Shown in pieces: positions 1 to 9,902 of a stretch of 64,000 nt of DNA (the first letter of the stretch is position 1; each line of letters opens with the position of its first letter). A model generated the notes under the pieces. That model was not told the origin of the DNA. It worked only from the letters and a program-made list of their open reading frames with translations, and did no database searches. This DNA is from Cryptomeria japonica (Eukaryota > Streptophyta > Pinopsida > Cupressales > Cupressaceae): NCBI RefSeq assembly GCF_030272615.1, contig NC_081405.1, positions 20,847,047-20,911,046 on the forward strand, given 5' to 3'. The translations under genes and the position numbers were made by a program.

Positions 1-189
1 ATCCAACAAAGGATAGTGTAAAGTCTAATGAACCCTAGTCATCACCAATACATGCATAAGAAATAAGTGAATAAAGCTTGTCAGAACCATCATTAGATAT
101 AGGAATTAATGGTGGTGTGGCAACTTTTGGAGATAATGAAGCAATTAAGCTTTGAAGAGTAGGAGAACAATTTTTTGAGTGAGCAACAT

Positions 190-760
190 CAGCCTTTTAG
201 TAATACAAAATAGATTTAGTGTCAAATTTTATTGTAAATGCTTTATTATTATAAATAAATTTAATAGTTTGATGTAAGTTTGATGGAATAACACCTATAG
301 CATACATCCATAGTCTACCTAGAAGAAGATTGTAAGGTAAAAGATTCTAGCATAATATACACCAGGGTAGGTATGCTACTAGGTCTTAGTCATACATTTA
401 GTATAATAATACCAAGAGATTATCAACCAACATTATCAAATCCATGAATATATAAAGACGTTGTAGCAAGAGAAGAAGCATCCACATAAATTTGAGGTAA
501 TATTTCCACACTACAACTATTGAGTCTTGATCCAAGATCAATAAGAATGCATCTAATACCTTCATTATTAACACTAGTGATTATCATAAGTGAATTTGAT
601 TGAAATTAACTTTAGGAGGAGGAAGCTCACGTTGATAGAATATAATGTCTAGTGCATCAAAGCGAATGCATTCTATCAAAGAATTCACATTATTTGGTCT
701 AGGAGAAGATGACACAAAAATATTTTGTAGAGCCTCTTGAAGCATACCATGATAAATAGG
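190..760 (-). mobile_element. Ty3/gypsy fossil fragment, protease region
   Basis: The minus strand reads LLGRLWMYAIGVIPS near 300-340. This is clearly the same stretch as ILLGRPWIHEMQVVPS in the Tat-type element further right (near 36400). Upstream on the same strand there is a match to the region around the protease active site (CILIDLGSRLN against RVLIDGGVGLN). The fragment is therefore a relic of a gypsy gag-pol of the same broad family. No LTR is visible and the piece is broken in several places. It may continue beyond the left edge of the window. Confidence 0.6.
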
Positions 761-1840
761 AGAAGTTTTAAAGGTGGTCTTAGAGGAATCTTATCAAGAG
801 TAACACAAAGTTTCTCGATAATGTATCATATCCTCCTAAGCTTTTTGCCATAGTTTTAGGAGTTGGTGAAAGGGATAGAGGAATGCAAGATGAATTGACA
901 AGAAGAATCAATAGAGCACACTTCAATTCTAAAGAGAAACAAAGGAATCAAATATGCACTATAACGTATACACCATCTATTAATTTGATCTACCACGAGG
1001 GAGAAACTTTGTCATATTAATCATGTGAAACTAAAAGGCAATGGTCAAGATCAATCTCGTATGACATGGTATTGATCTAAATCAATTTTTGAGGCATAGC
1101 AGGAGAAGCATATTAAATAGAGAACTTCAAATTTTTAATGATGACAAATTGATCCAATACAAAACTAATAACAAAATCTTCAACAACAATTCTAAAATTA
1201 AATACATCTATTTGTATATTTAATTTCTATACTTTACTATAATTACCAATCCACAATCTAAAATCTAATATCTAAATTAATTGTTCGCTAATTAATTATA
1301 TGTTACAATTGTATATTTCCTATACTTTATTAAATAAAATTATACTTTATAAAACTGAACTAAGTCTTTAACAAAGATAATGTTTAAATATATATTATAA
1401 AAAAAATACATTATTAAAAATCTACTCTTCACATAATAACAATATCAATATATAAAGATAATTGAGATCTCATCTTATCTCAATTCATCTTCAAGATTAG
1501 CTCACTAATTTAACCAGAATATGTATATAAATCCAATTGATTAACAAAACAACAGCAACAGCACACAAAGCATACCAAAATAAAAAGAAAAATTGAAGAG
1601 ATTACAAACGGGGCCTCTGTGGAGAAAGATCCAGAGAAATTGTTCACAATGCAAGATTACTTGTCTTCTACGCAATAACATCTCAATTAAAATGAATCCA
1701 CTTATCAACCATGAACAGCAAATTCATGTCCTGAATTCCACATGAGCACTTGAAAGACTTCACATAACCCATGCCCACAAATTCCAGAGTCTTCAGCTCC
1801 CCAATGTAAAATCTCAACAACAACTAAACATCAATTCACA
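761..1840. other. AT-rich spacer, no gene seen
   Basis: I find no convincing coding frame or RNA gene here. The stretch from about 1000 to 1500 is very AT-rich. The right end may include the 3' flank of the small minus-strand gene that begins at 2300. Confidence 0.5.
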
Positions 1841-1848
1841 ATCGAAAC

Positions 1849-1854
1849 TTTATT
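1849..1854 (-). terminator. possible poly(A) signal for the Gly/Pro-rich gene
   Basis: AATAAA on the minus strand, about 200 bases after the stop codon at 2055. A plausible small 3'-UTR intron lies before it: GTATGA donor at 1974 and a TTGCAG acceptor at 1901. Both are inferred by eye. Confidence 0.3.
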
Positions 1855-2054
1855 CCTTTTATAGAAAACACAAGTCTGAGAAGCCATAACTTCACAGAGA
1901 CTGCAACACACAAGCAACAAACTAACCAGTCTTCAAACTACTAAAATACCCATGATATATATACATGATCATACCTTTCCATAACTAAAATATAGTCTTC
2001 AATGGCTCTATGAGATAAAACCAGATGGGCCTGTAATACAGTGGATGGTCCATC

Positions 2055-2300
2055 CTAGCGAGGAGGAGGACCAGGAGGCCCAGGGGGGCCAGGAGGTGGT
2101 GGTGGTGGTGGTGGTGGTGGTCTTCTGAAGATGAAATGGAGGCCATCAGCAACAACGCCAGTAACAAATCCAAACAATCCAGGGCCTGGAGGAGGACCAC
2201 CACCTGGTCCAGGGCCGCCGCCGCCGCCGCCTCCGCCTCCACCACCTGGTCCAGGGCCACCGCCGCCGCCGCCTCCTCCTTCAGGATGTGGAGGAGGCAT
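2055..2300 (-). CDS. small glycine/proline-rich protein, possible gene
   Basis: An 81-residue frame with a true ATG (purine at -3) and a stop. The product begins MPPPHPEGG, has two poly-glycine blocks joined by PGPGGG, then a short non-repetitive core, GLFGFVTGVVADGLHFIFRR (about residues 41-60), then a proline-rich tail that ends with repeated GPP units. Plants encode many short Pro/Gly-rich proteins with one hydrophobic core, but I cannot name this family. In favour of a real gene are the ATG context, a TATA box 136 bases upstream, a poly(A) signal about 200 bases downstream, and a non-repetitive core that still reads through. Against it, GC-rich triplet repeats give open frames on both strands by chance (a 99-codon frame runs opposite). 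The hydrophobic core could insert in a membrane or bind a partner; this is inference. Confidence 0.45.
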   Translation of the reverse strand: MPPPHPEGGGGGGGGPGPGGGGGGGGGGGPGPGGGPPPGPGLFGFVTGVVADGLHFIFRRPPPPPPPPPPGPPGPPGPPPR

Positions 2301-2435
2301 CTCTGATAATGATATTGCTCACTTCTCTTGTGTGATCAATCTTCAATTCAATTCAACTGGGAGAGACGAAGTGCAGACAAGTGAATGGATGGATACTTAT
2401 TGTGTATATATATGTTGGTTGGATACTTAGTGTGC

Positions 2436-2443
2436 ATATATAG
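2436..2443 (-). promoter_or_regulatory. TATA box of the Gly/Pro-rich gene
   Basis: TATATA on the minus strand. It would place transcription start near 2405 and give a 5' UTR of roughly 100 bases. A second TATATA lies at about 2405-2412, so the promoter may be ambiguous. Confidence 0.35.
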
Positions 2444-2973
2444 GAAGGAAGTGGAGTAAAGCATGTTGAAGTTTCTTAAGTGCTAAGCAAAGTGTCTGCA
2501 ACGCACAGTCAAGTCAAAACTACCACTGAGAAAACAGTGGCGACCGGTAGAAGAGTAGTTAAAAGACGGTGTTTTACTTTTTGCGTTGCTATATCAGATT
2601 TTTTAATGGTTTGTTGCATGAGAACCATGCAAATTCTGCGGCTGGGGTTGAGGTTAATGAAGCAGCTAGGTGCTTTTGAGTATTTTAATGTTTGAAAGTG
2701 ATTTTTTATTATAGAAAACACGGGAAGTCTGCCTTACAGGATAAGTAATGACCTGGAATCAGCGTACTGAGTGTGAAGAGAGATAAATATCCTACAATAA
2801 ATATCTATGCATCCAATATTATATTTCATTTTAATAAAAGAGTTAGCTTAGATAGCATGATGAACGAATAAAGATTTTTAATGATGTCTATGAGGTCAAG
2901 TATTCTATGGGACTCTTAATTGAAAACAACGCATTAACTGTTAAAAAACTAACGAACTAACAAAACCTAAAAG

Positions 2974-3105
2974 CAAACATCAAGTGGCCACTACTCCTTG
3001 CCGATTGAGTTTCTTCGCAAACATTTAGCGACCACTAATCCTTGCTGATTAAGTTTCTTCACAAACATCAAGTGGCCACTAATCCTTGCTGATTAAGTTT
3101 CTTCT
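2974..3105. repeat. 44-bp tandem repeat, three copies
   Basis: The unit starts CAAACATC and contains GGCCACTAATCCTTG and AAGTTTCTTC. Copies start at 2974, 3018 and 3062, exactly 44 bases apart, with a few substitutions between them. The array overlaps the 3' end of the minus-strand LINE fragment that follows, so it may derive from that element's tail. Confidence 0.85.
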
Positions 3106-3690
3106 GTAACGTGAATTTATTTTGACTAGGTAATCTGCCATCTTTACAATTCCTTCATCCTCAAACAAAGTATTTAGAGACTCAACTTTTAGAATATCCG
3201 CATGTTTGCTACAAATGTTTTCATAAGCTGAGCAATCCATGATGTAATGCCATTTTGTTTCTAATAACCCAAATGTGCAAAGAAGACAAACCTTGTCAGC
3301 CCACTCCTCATTAGTGTTTTCCACCTCCTTATTCCACACCTAAGATGGTGCGAGCTAGTTCTTAACTTTTGCTTTCCATTTTATATCCACCTCTATGTAA
3401 TGCTTTTGTTGATGTTCACATGTGGGATTGAAATGCTTGACGTAGTATTCCCTTTTCCTCCCAAGTTGTTTTGACCATTACGACACTCTCTCTCTCACAT
3501 ATTTTTTGATTTCATCTTTCACATTTGTCAATTCATGCAAATTAATTCCCCATCTACTCAACCACTTGATATTTTGTTTCATACAAGTGTTATTTCTTCT
3601 ATCTAGCTTTTCCTTTGCCATTCTTTTGGGCCAACAATGATCTCCCATTTTCTTTGTTCTCTTCAAATAGCTTGATCATTGTAGCTGCTT
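3079..3690 (-). mobile_element. LINE fragment: C-terminal zinc-binding tail of the reverse-transcriptase ORF
   Basis: On the minus strand the piece runs from about 3690 down to 3079 in at least two frames. It begins around the phrase NIKWLSRWGIN. Then comes LRTSSHHLRCGIRRWK, and after one frame change CLLC, with a later His and Cys, as C-x2-C-x9-H-x4-C (from CLLC to MDC). This is the layout of the zinc-binding tail found after the RT domain in non-LTR retrotransposons. The LRTSSH...RW phrase ahead of the zinc motif resembles tails I associate with LINE groups outside the usual plant L1 lineage; that comparison is from memory. RT and endonuclease are absent, so the copy is 5' truncated. It has at least one frameshift and several stops. 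Confidence 0.6.
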
Positions 3691-3699
3691 CAACCGGAA

Positions 3700-5782
3700 A
3701 GGCTCTAGCTTCAGCTAAGATGATTTCATAAGGAGCTATAGTTTTAATTTTGAAGTTTCTTGTGATGATATTTTGAAATGTATATTAAAATTGTTAAGAG
3801 GTGAAAGGAATTCTTATTTGATGTGGAATATTAATATACATTTTAAATTTTAGTTTGAAATTCTATTATATTTATATAAGTGGATTTTTTTCAAATGTGA
3901 TGTGGTACACATTGTTTTTGGTTTTGGCTATGTGAATTTTTTTCCTTGATGTTTTAGATCAAACTCTATGATCAATCATTAGGAAGTAGAAAGCAAGAGG
4001 AGAAACGATGGATCATGGAATTTGATTTGAAATGTCAAGGAAAAAAATCACTCAATCAAAACTAAAAACTATGCATATTGGTGATGGTATAAGCATAAAG
4101 TGTACAAATATGATTAACCCAATTAAAAGTACATGTGATTAACTGTAAATATAAAATAGATCATAAATAATTATGTTAGACAATGATAAGAAATCAACAA
4201 ACAAATATGACATGATATATTTAGAGAAACCATTTTGGAAAAAACTCCACCTTCAAAGAGATATCAAGCTTGCATTAATAAGTAAAGACAAGTACATCAA
4301 TACATCTCATGCAATCTTCTTTAGTTTGACAATATTCTAGTAGTGTGAGAGAACCTACAAATAATCATACCCCCTAAAAAATCCACCTTAAAACAATACT
4401 ATGGGCCTAAATATAGTTTCAAAGTACCACAGTTAACATTCTCACGACTAATTACATGATAGTGGTCTCCAAAATAGAAAGTAACTCCTCTTAAAGACTA
4501 ACATTTCATAGATTTTTTTATAAAATGCCATTAAGCATAATTTCCCATCTCTAGGCATTTCATGGGTGCATTAATTTGTATTGTCATTGCCTATCTTGAG
4601 AAAGTTGCTCCATAATTCTCAAACTTTGACCTCCTTTTGTAACATCCCTTGCATAATGATATTGCAAAAATATCTCAAATAATATGGAGAATATTAATAA
4701 GAAAATGATATTTGTAACTCCTCGTGGGCATCCATGTTATCCATCTCCGAAAACTTAGAGCCCTAGCTTTATTCATTAGGATTGAAATTTAATTATCACA
4801 CCATTTTAACAAAAAGATTAAAATTTGATAAATTTATCAAAATAAACAAAATTTGACACTTGAATTAGGTACAAGACTAACGTAATTGGCTATGTGCAAC
4901 TTAAAGATATGCTATGGGATTAGATACTAAAGTGAGTGAAATTCATGGTGTTGAATTTATAAATGACAGACACTTTTATGCAATTTCAATACTACAAAGA
5001 GAGAACTAATTCATCCAATGAATATAAAGAGTGTAAAATACAATTGATTACGCTCTAGAGGTATATTTGAAACTTTCTTGCACTAGAAAAGTTGGTTTGT
5101 TCACATAAGACTCATTATTTAACATCAAGATTAATGATATTGCCATCAAGGTTCAACTGTGTAGTTTGATATATTGATGGATTAGTGTTCACACTTTCTT
5201 ATTTGATTACTCAATATTTGGTTAATAAATTTGGCCCGGAGTCTTTTCAGCAGCCTAAGCCTTATAGTTTTATGTTAGATCAAAGAAGGTGCTCACATGA
5301 TAGTTAGTCAACAATGCAAATTGAAGTCATCTATTCATTCTATTTTTTTTTGATGAAATAATGGTGGTTTTTGATCCTATAGGTATTTGTGATGTTGTTT
5401 TTGGTAGTCTATATTTGTAATGTCTAAAAGATAGTCTTTTTTTTTGGAGGGAAAACAAATATTGTGTTAGAAAGAGTTGATAGAGTTTCATGTTGTATTC
5501 CCATCATGTTAAGGAGTAACTTCAAGAGGCCCTAAAACTTCATGAGAAGATGATTGGTAGTACATTATGTATTCATTTGGAGAAAACTAACGTTAAACAA
5601 GTTTCAAAATGTTTAAGCAATGCAATATTTTAAACCATCTAAACAAAAGTGTTATAAATTTTGGTTCATGTTCATTTAATGGTGTAAGGTGAAGTGGCAT
5701 GTCATTATTGAGAGTTTCTTTGGTCCTTGTCCATTGAGTTCTAAGCTTTTAGGGACCAAAAGCCTTCATTTTGGATAGGTGT
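3700..5782. other. AT-rich spacer, no gene seen
   Basis: There are only short frames with no recognisable motif. I see no RNA gene, LTR pair or terminal inverted repeats in this stretch. Confidence 0.5.
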
Positions 5783-6078
5783 GAGCAATGAAAATATTTG
5801 GTTTCACTACATGTAAAAATTAGGACTTGTGTTGCAAGTCAAAAAGTGGGTATTTGATAGCATCATACTTGAATATGTTTGGATTTGGATCTCTCTAAAA
5901 AATATGCAAGTTTAAAACAAATGACATCTTGAGCAATGAAAATATTTGGTTTCACTACATGAAAAAATTAGGACTTGTGTTGCAAGTCCAAAAATGGGTA
6001 TTTGATAGCATCAAACTTGAATATGTTTGGATTTGGATCTCTCTAAAAAATATGCAAGTTTAAAACAAATGACATCTT
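5783..6078. repeat. 148-bp tandem duplication
   Basis: Two head-to-tail copies, 5783-5930 and 5931-6078, both starting GAGCAATGAAAATATTTGG and both ending ACATCTT. They differ at only a handful of positions, so the duplication is fairly recent compared with the repeats around it. It contains no coding frame. Confidence 0.9.
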
Positions 6079-6278
6079 GTTTCAAGTTAGTATGCAAATG
6101 TTGCATCTTTTAAAAGAATTCAAAAGGGCTATCAAAAGGGTATTTTCAAATTCACTATGTCATTATTTTGATAAAAATACAATATATTAAAAAAAATGCA
6201 TTAAAATATACAACCAATTCCTTAAAAAAGTGGGTAACATGAGATCAAGCTCCAACATCAAACTAACTAAATTGGGAT

Positions 6279-6390
6279 AAAAAATAAACACATCCCTGAA
6301 AAGGGTAAATGCCACAAATCAAACAATTATATGACCCCACAAGGGGAACAACCATCAAATCACTACTACAACATAATAATAAATGGAAAC
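6279..6390. repeat. diverged direct repeat, left copy
   Basis: Matches 7419-7525 in the same orientation, sharing AATGCCACAA, AAGCAATT-type and GGAACAACCA blocks at roughly 80% identity by eye. The copies are about 1140 bases apart and enclose 6391-7418. Between them is a 100-codon plus-strand frame (6497-6799) that starts with TTG and matches nothing I know. Confidence 0.6.
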
Positions 6391-7418
6391 TAACATAATT
6401 AAATTGCAAGGGTGACACTAGCATTAAGGATATTCCACCTCTCACCTTAAAAACCTATACAACCATCCATGGGATCACTCATAAGGAGTAACAATATTGT
6501 TGTCCTATCTTATTGGGATTTATTTTGACCAAATATTGGTGAAGATAAAGCAAGCACCAACCAAGGGAACTTTCCTTGATCAAGAAGGACATGTCCATGA
6601 CATTAAGCGTATGTTGAGGAGTGATGTAGAGGAAAAGACCAATTGGTTTGGTGGTTGGAAGGCTAAGCTAGAAGCAAGGTCTAGTCAAATTGCTCTCATT
6701 GATAGTGAAGAGGTAGGGTTGTGGCTCTTCAATAGATTTATAAGTGGTGATGTGAGAATAATGAGTAGATGCGCCTATAGTCCAAATGAGATGATCTAAC
6801 ACGAGATGGTGGTGAACATAGAATTCTAACAACATTGCATGGGAAGTTACCGCAAAGTTCCAAGAGAGTCTAGAAATGTTGAAGTTCCAATGTAATATTG
6901 TTTGCTTTAAATTAAATCACCAACAATTTGAAGTGAATAGAAAAACAATATCCATGGTAGAATTAGAAGAAAAATGCAAAAAAATTATCCTTTCAAATGC
7001 AAAAAGAATCTTTAATCTAAAAGAATGCCATGAATAGGAAAACTCAATAGAGAATTTGGTTCCATATCCTAGGACATTACACAATGTGAATAGTATAGGT
7101 TTTAAGAGGCTAAAAAATCCATGTATCAATTGCCGAGTGTTTTGAACATGAATAAAATGCTAGTAAAACAAAAGGGTTTCAACTTGTCCACAAAAAAGAA
7201 GATCTTAGGTTGCAAATGCCAAGACATATCAAATATGTGCCAATTGGAAGACACTAGCAAAGAAAACACTTGACAAATCGAGCATTTAGTCTCTAGAATA
7301 GTTTTCTAGATTGTTTGAAACCATTTTTCCTAGATGAGGGATTATAAAGACCATCTATTATTTATTTTTTAAACCATGGGAAAATGAGGAGACAAACACT
7401 TGTAGCCTTCGTTTGATT

Positions 7419-7525
7419 AAAAAAAAAACACGTCTTCAAAAAAAGAAAATGCCACAAGTCAAGCAATTCTATGGCTCGCCAAGAGGAACAACCACCAAAT
7501 TACTGGATCAACATAAGGTAAAAGC
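7419..7525. repeat. diverged direct repeat, right copy
   Basis: Partner of 6279-6390. The pair could be the worn ends of an unknown insertion or an old segmental duplication. I see no terminal TG/CA boundaries or target duplication that would decide. Confidence 0.6.
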
Positions 7526-7529
7526 ACAA

Positions 7530-8700
7530 AGTTGTGTCCCAATTTTGACCAACAAAATGGTTTCAAGTGAAACACCTAAATGGTTTTGAGTGTGATATTT
7601 TTTCCCAAAACTACAACATCTACATGACAAATATAATTTCAAGCAAAAAGGTTTCAGTCAAACCATTAAATAAGTTTTTTAATTGCAAATTGAAACTGAT
7701 AATTCGATTTATATGAAAGTTTTTGAGTGAAACACCTTTGGATGAAAAGATTTAAGAAACTATGTGATTGCCTACATGACAATAATTTGTAATATACAAT
7801 GATTCTAGAACTTGTATTCTTATGTTTTGTAACTGATAAACAACCACCAAACCTTATTTTAAAAAAAATCTTGTATTTATTATATACATATTGCTAATAA
7901 AATTTAATTGATTTATTTTTTATTTTTTCATGTGAATTCTTAATTCAAACTCTAATATTATATAATATTGATTCTAAAAGTCTTATATTATCTCAATATA
8001 TAACAATCCCCCATACAGAAAACACCATGTAAGCTCTTATATTATGTTACATCAGCAAGAAGAAAGATGCATCTTTGCCATATTTAGTCAGAGATTGCTG
8101 CAGATTTGATAATAACTTGGGACCACTTATTTCGTTGAACAATATACTGTAATCAAAATAATAAAAAACAACAGTAGCCAGAGTCTACTGTAAATTTCTA
8201 AGATCTTAAAAGTGTCATTTTGGCTGAAAACATTTAACAAAATTCAATTGATTTAGTTTTAACAATGAATCAAAAATAATCAGGCATGATAATATATTCC
8301 AGTTTAACTTGTGATATCAATTTTTCACAACACAGCTGTTTCTAAATTCAACTGTATATGTTTTGTTTTTTTCAGTAAGGTAGGGCTAACAAAAACAACT
8401 TACAACGCATATGCCATCATAGTCTTTTAAAATTTAAAATGCTATTTCTTCCAATTCTCTGTTAAACACTTACACAACATTGTCTCAAGAAAAGAAACCC
8501 TCATTTCAGAGCAAGTAAAATGCACAATACAATTAAGTCACTGCTAAATCTAAAAACCTCGAAACTGTAAAACTTAAAAAGATGAGCAAATCCAAGCATA
8601 GAACTGAAGAATATAAAACTCCAAAGCAGCTTACCAGTGGAATTCCTCGAGCAAAACCCTGGTAACCCTTGAAACCGCAAAGGTTTTCTTTAAACCAGTA
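7530..8700. other. AT-rich spacer, no gene seen
   Basis: No coding frame or element is recognised. The right part (about 8600-8700) is the distal 3' flank of the peroxiredoxin gene. Confidence 0.5.
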
Positions 8701-8702
8701 AA

Positions 8703-8870
8703 GCCCTAATTCTGGAGGGTTTGAAGCTCATAATTAAAACAATAATGCTAATCCTCGGGCTTTGAGATGATAAACCCATAAAAAACTATTGCTAATCCTT
8801 GGGGTTTGAGATCATAAACCCTAAAAACCCTAGCCGTAATCGTTGGGGTTTGGAAACCCTAACCTTGGAG
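8703..8870. repeat. degenerate 44-bp tandem array with telomere-like motifs, in the 3' flank of the peroxiredoxin gene
   Basis: Units start near 8703, 8747, 8791 and 8835. Each contains GCTAATCCT-like, GGGGTTTGAG-like and ATAAACCC-like blocks. The later units carry AAACCCTA, the plant telobox/telomere-repeat motif, on the plus strand and GGGTTT close by, so the units can also pair internally. The array begins about 60 bases after the peroxiredoxin stop (read on the minus strand) and may be part of its 3' UTR. Confidence 0.65.
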
Positions 8871-8930
8871 ATCCCAAATCCTTGAAACCATAACCATCAG
8901 AGAAACAGCTCAACAGTTAACAGAATCATT

Positions 8931-9656
8931 TCAAAGGGCTTTAAGTATATCATCTGCCCCGCTTATGGTATATGAACCCCCTTCTTCCAAATGAAGAACT
9001 TTCACAACGCCATCCTCTGCAAGCAGCGAATACCTGCGTGAACGCACGCCGAGACCAACAGGCTTATCGCTTAAATCGACGGCGACTCCCATAGCATCCG
9101 TGAAATGCCGGTTTCCATCTGAAAGCACGAGCAACTTATCTCCGTCGACCCCGATGGATTCCGACCAAGCTTTAAGCACGAAGGCATCATTGACAGAAAC
9201 ACAAGCAATCAAATCGACGCCTTTAGCACGCAGTTGATCTGACTTCTCGACAAATCCAGGGACATGCTTTTGCGAGCAGGTAGGCGTAAAAGCTCCCGGC
9301 ACGGCAAATAACACAATTTTTTTGCCGGTGGCCAGTCCCGAAGTCGAAACTGTCTGCAAATTCCCTTCTTTATCAAAATACGAAAGCGTTGCTTCTGGAA
9401 GCCTGTCGCCCACTTTTATTGGGGTTTGTGCCGCCACTGCAATGCCGTAACCACGGATATTTTTATTTTTCCATGAGGGGTTTGTGTTTGCTGAGGTGCA
9501 CGAAGTAAAATAGCTCTGTAATGGCGGCGATAAAGTGGGAGTTGCTGAATTTTGAGCTGGGAAGGATGAAGATGTGTTGAGGATTGAAAAGCAAGCAGGG
9601 GGAAATGTACAATGAAGCCTACGAAGGGCGTAGGTAAGTCTGCACAGCGAAGCCAT
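8931..9656 (-). CDS. PRXIIE: type II peroxiredoxin, chloroplast (PRXIIE type)
   Basis: A thiol peroxidase that reduces H2O2 and alkyl hydroperoxides in plastids, with electrons from glutaredoxin or thioredoxin (family knowledge). The 241-residue frame is uninterrupted; I recall PRXIIE genes as usually intronless. The peroxidatic motif PGAFTPTCS puts the catalytic Cys at residue 127 with Pro120 and Thr124 of the PxxxTxxC signature. The second Cys is residue 152 (ACVSVND), the 25-residue spacing typical of type II enzymes. Residues 1-70 contain no Asp or Glu and are rich in Ser, Thr and Arg, as expected of a plastid transit peptide; the mature protein probably starts near residue 75. The frame is open further upstream, but codons before 9656 contain no ATG (position 9692 is TTG), so ATG 9656 is the start. 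Nothing looks damaged. A mitochondrial type II enzyme is the main alternative. Confidence 0.93.
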   Translation of the reverse strand: MASLCRLTYALRRLHCTFPPACFSILNTSSSFPAQNSATPTLSPPLQSYFTSCTSANTNPSWKNKNIRGYGIAVAAQTPIKVGDRLPEATLSYFDKEGNLQTVSTSGLATGKKIVLFAVPGAFTPTCSQKHVPGFVEKSDQLRAKGVDLIACVSVNDAFVLKAWSESIGVDGDKLLVLSDGNRHFTDAMGVAVDLSDKPVGLGVRSRRYSLLAEDGVVKVLHLEEGGSYTISGADDILKAL

Positions 9657-9767
9657 TGATGACTGCGAATGTCTTGTTTTCTTGATCAACAAACGAGTAC
9701 TGAGCAGAGTTTCACTTGAAATCTCCCGTTCTCTTGATCGACAGACGGGGATGAAGAAGATTTCAGT

Positions 9768-9775
9768 TTTATATA
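9768..9775 (-). promoter_or_regulatory. TATA box of the peroxiredoxin gene
   Basis: TATATAAA on the minus strand, about 112 bases upstream of the ATG at 9656. Transcription would start near 9740, giving a 5' UTR of about 85 bases. Confidence 0.6.
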
Positions 9776-9793
9776 TAATATTATATGGGTGAA

Positions 9794-9861
9794 AATTGTA
9801 TATTTATGTCAATGGGAGATAAAGTCAAATTGTATATTTATGTCAATGGGAGATCAAGTCT
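9794..9861. repeat. 34-bp tandem duplication in the peroxiredoxin promoter
   Basis: AATTGTATATTTATGTCAAT followed by GGGAGAT(A/C)AAGTC occurs twice, 34 bases apart. It lies immediately upstream of the TATA box and could double any control site within it. Beyond it, CCGAC (9878) and GTCGG (9898) form a short inverted pair. Confidence 0.8.
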
Positions 9862-9902
9862 TGCTGAGCGCAAGGCTCCGACATCATAAGAGATGAGGTC
9901 GG

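Noticed and set aside
2131-2430. 99-codon plus-strand Pro/Gly-rich frame
   Set aside because: Shadow of the minus-strand Gly/Pro frame. Its tail runs through the promoter-like TATA region, and the promoter and poly(A) signals favour the minus strand.
2974-3105. CRISPR-like array
   Set aside because: Units are contiguous with no unique spacers, and the context is plant nuclear DNA.
9657-9692. Upstream extension of the peroxiredoxin frame to a start at 9692
   Set aside because: The codon at 9692 is TTG. There is no in-frame ATG upstream, and the first ATG (9656) opens a typical transit peptide.
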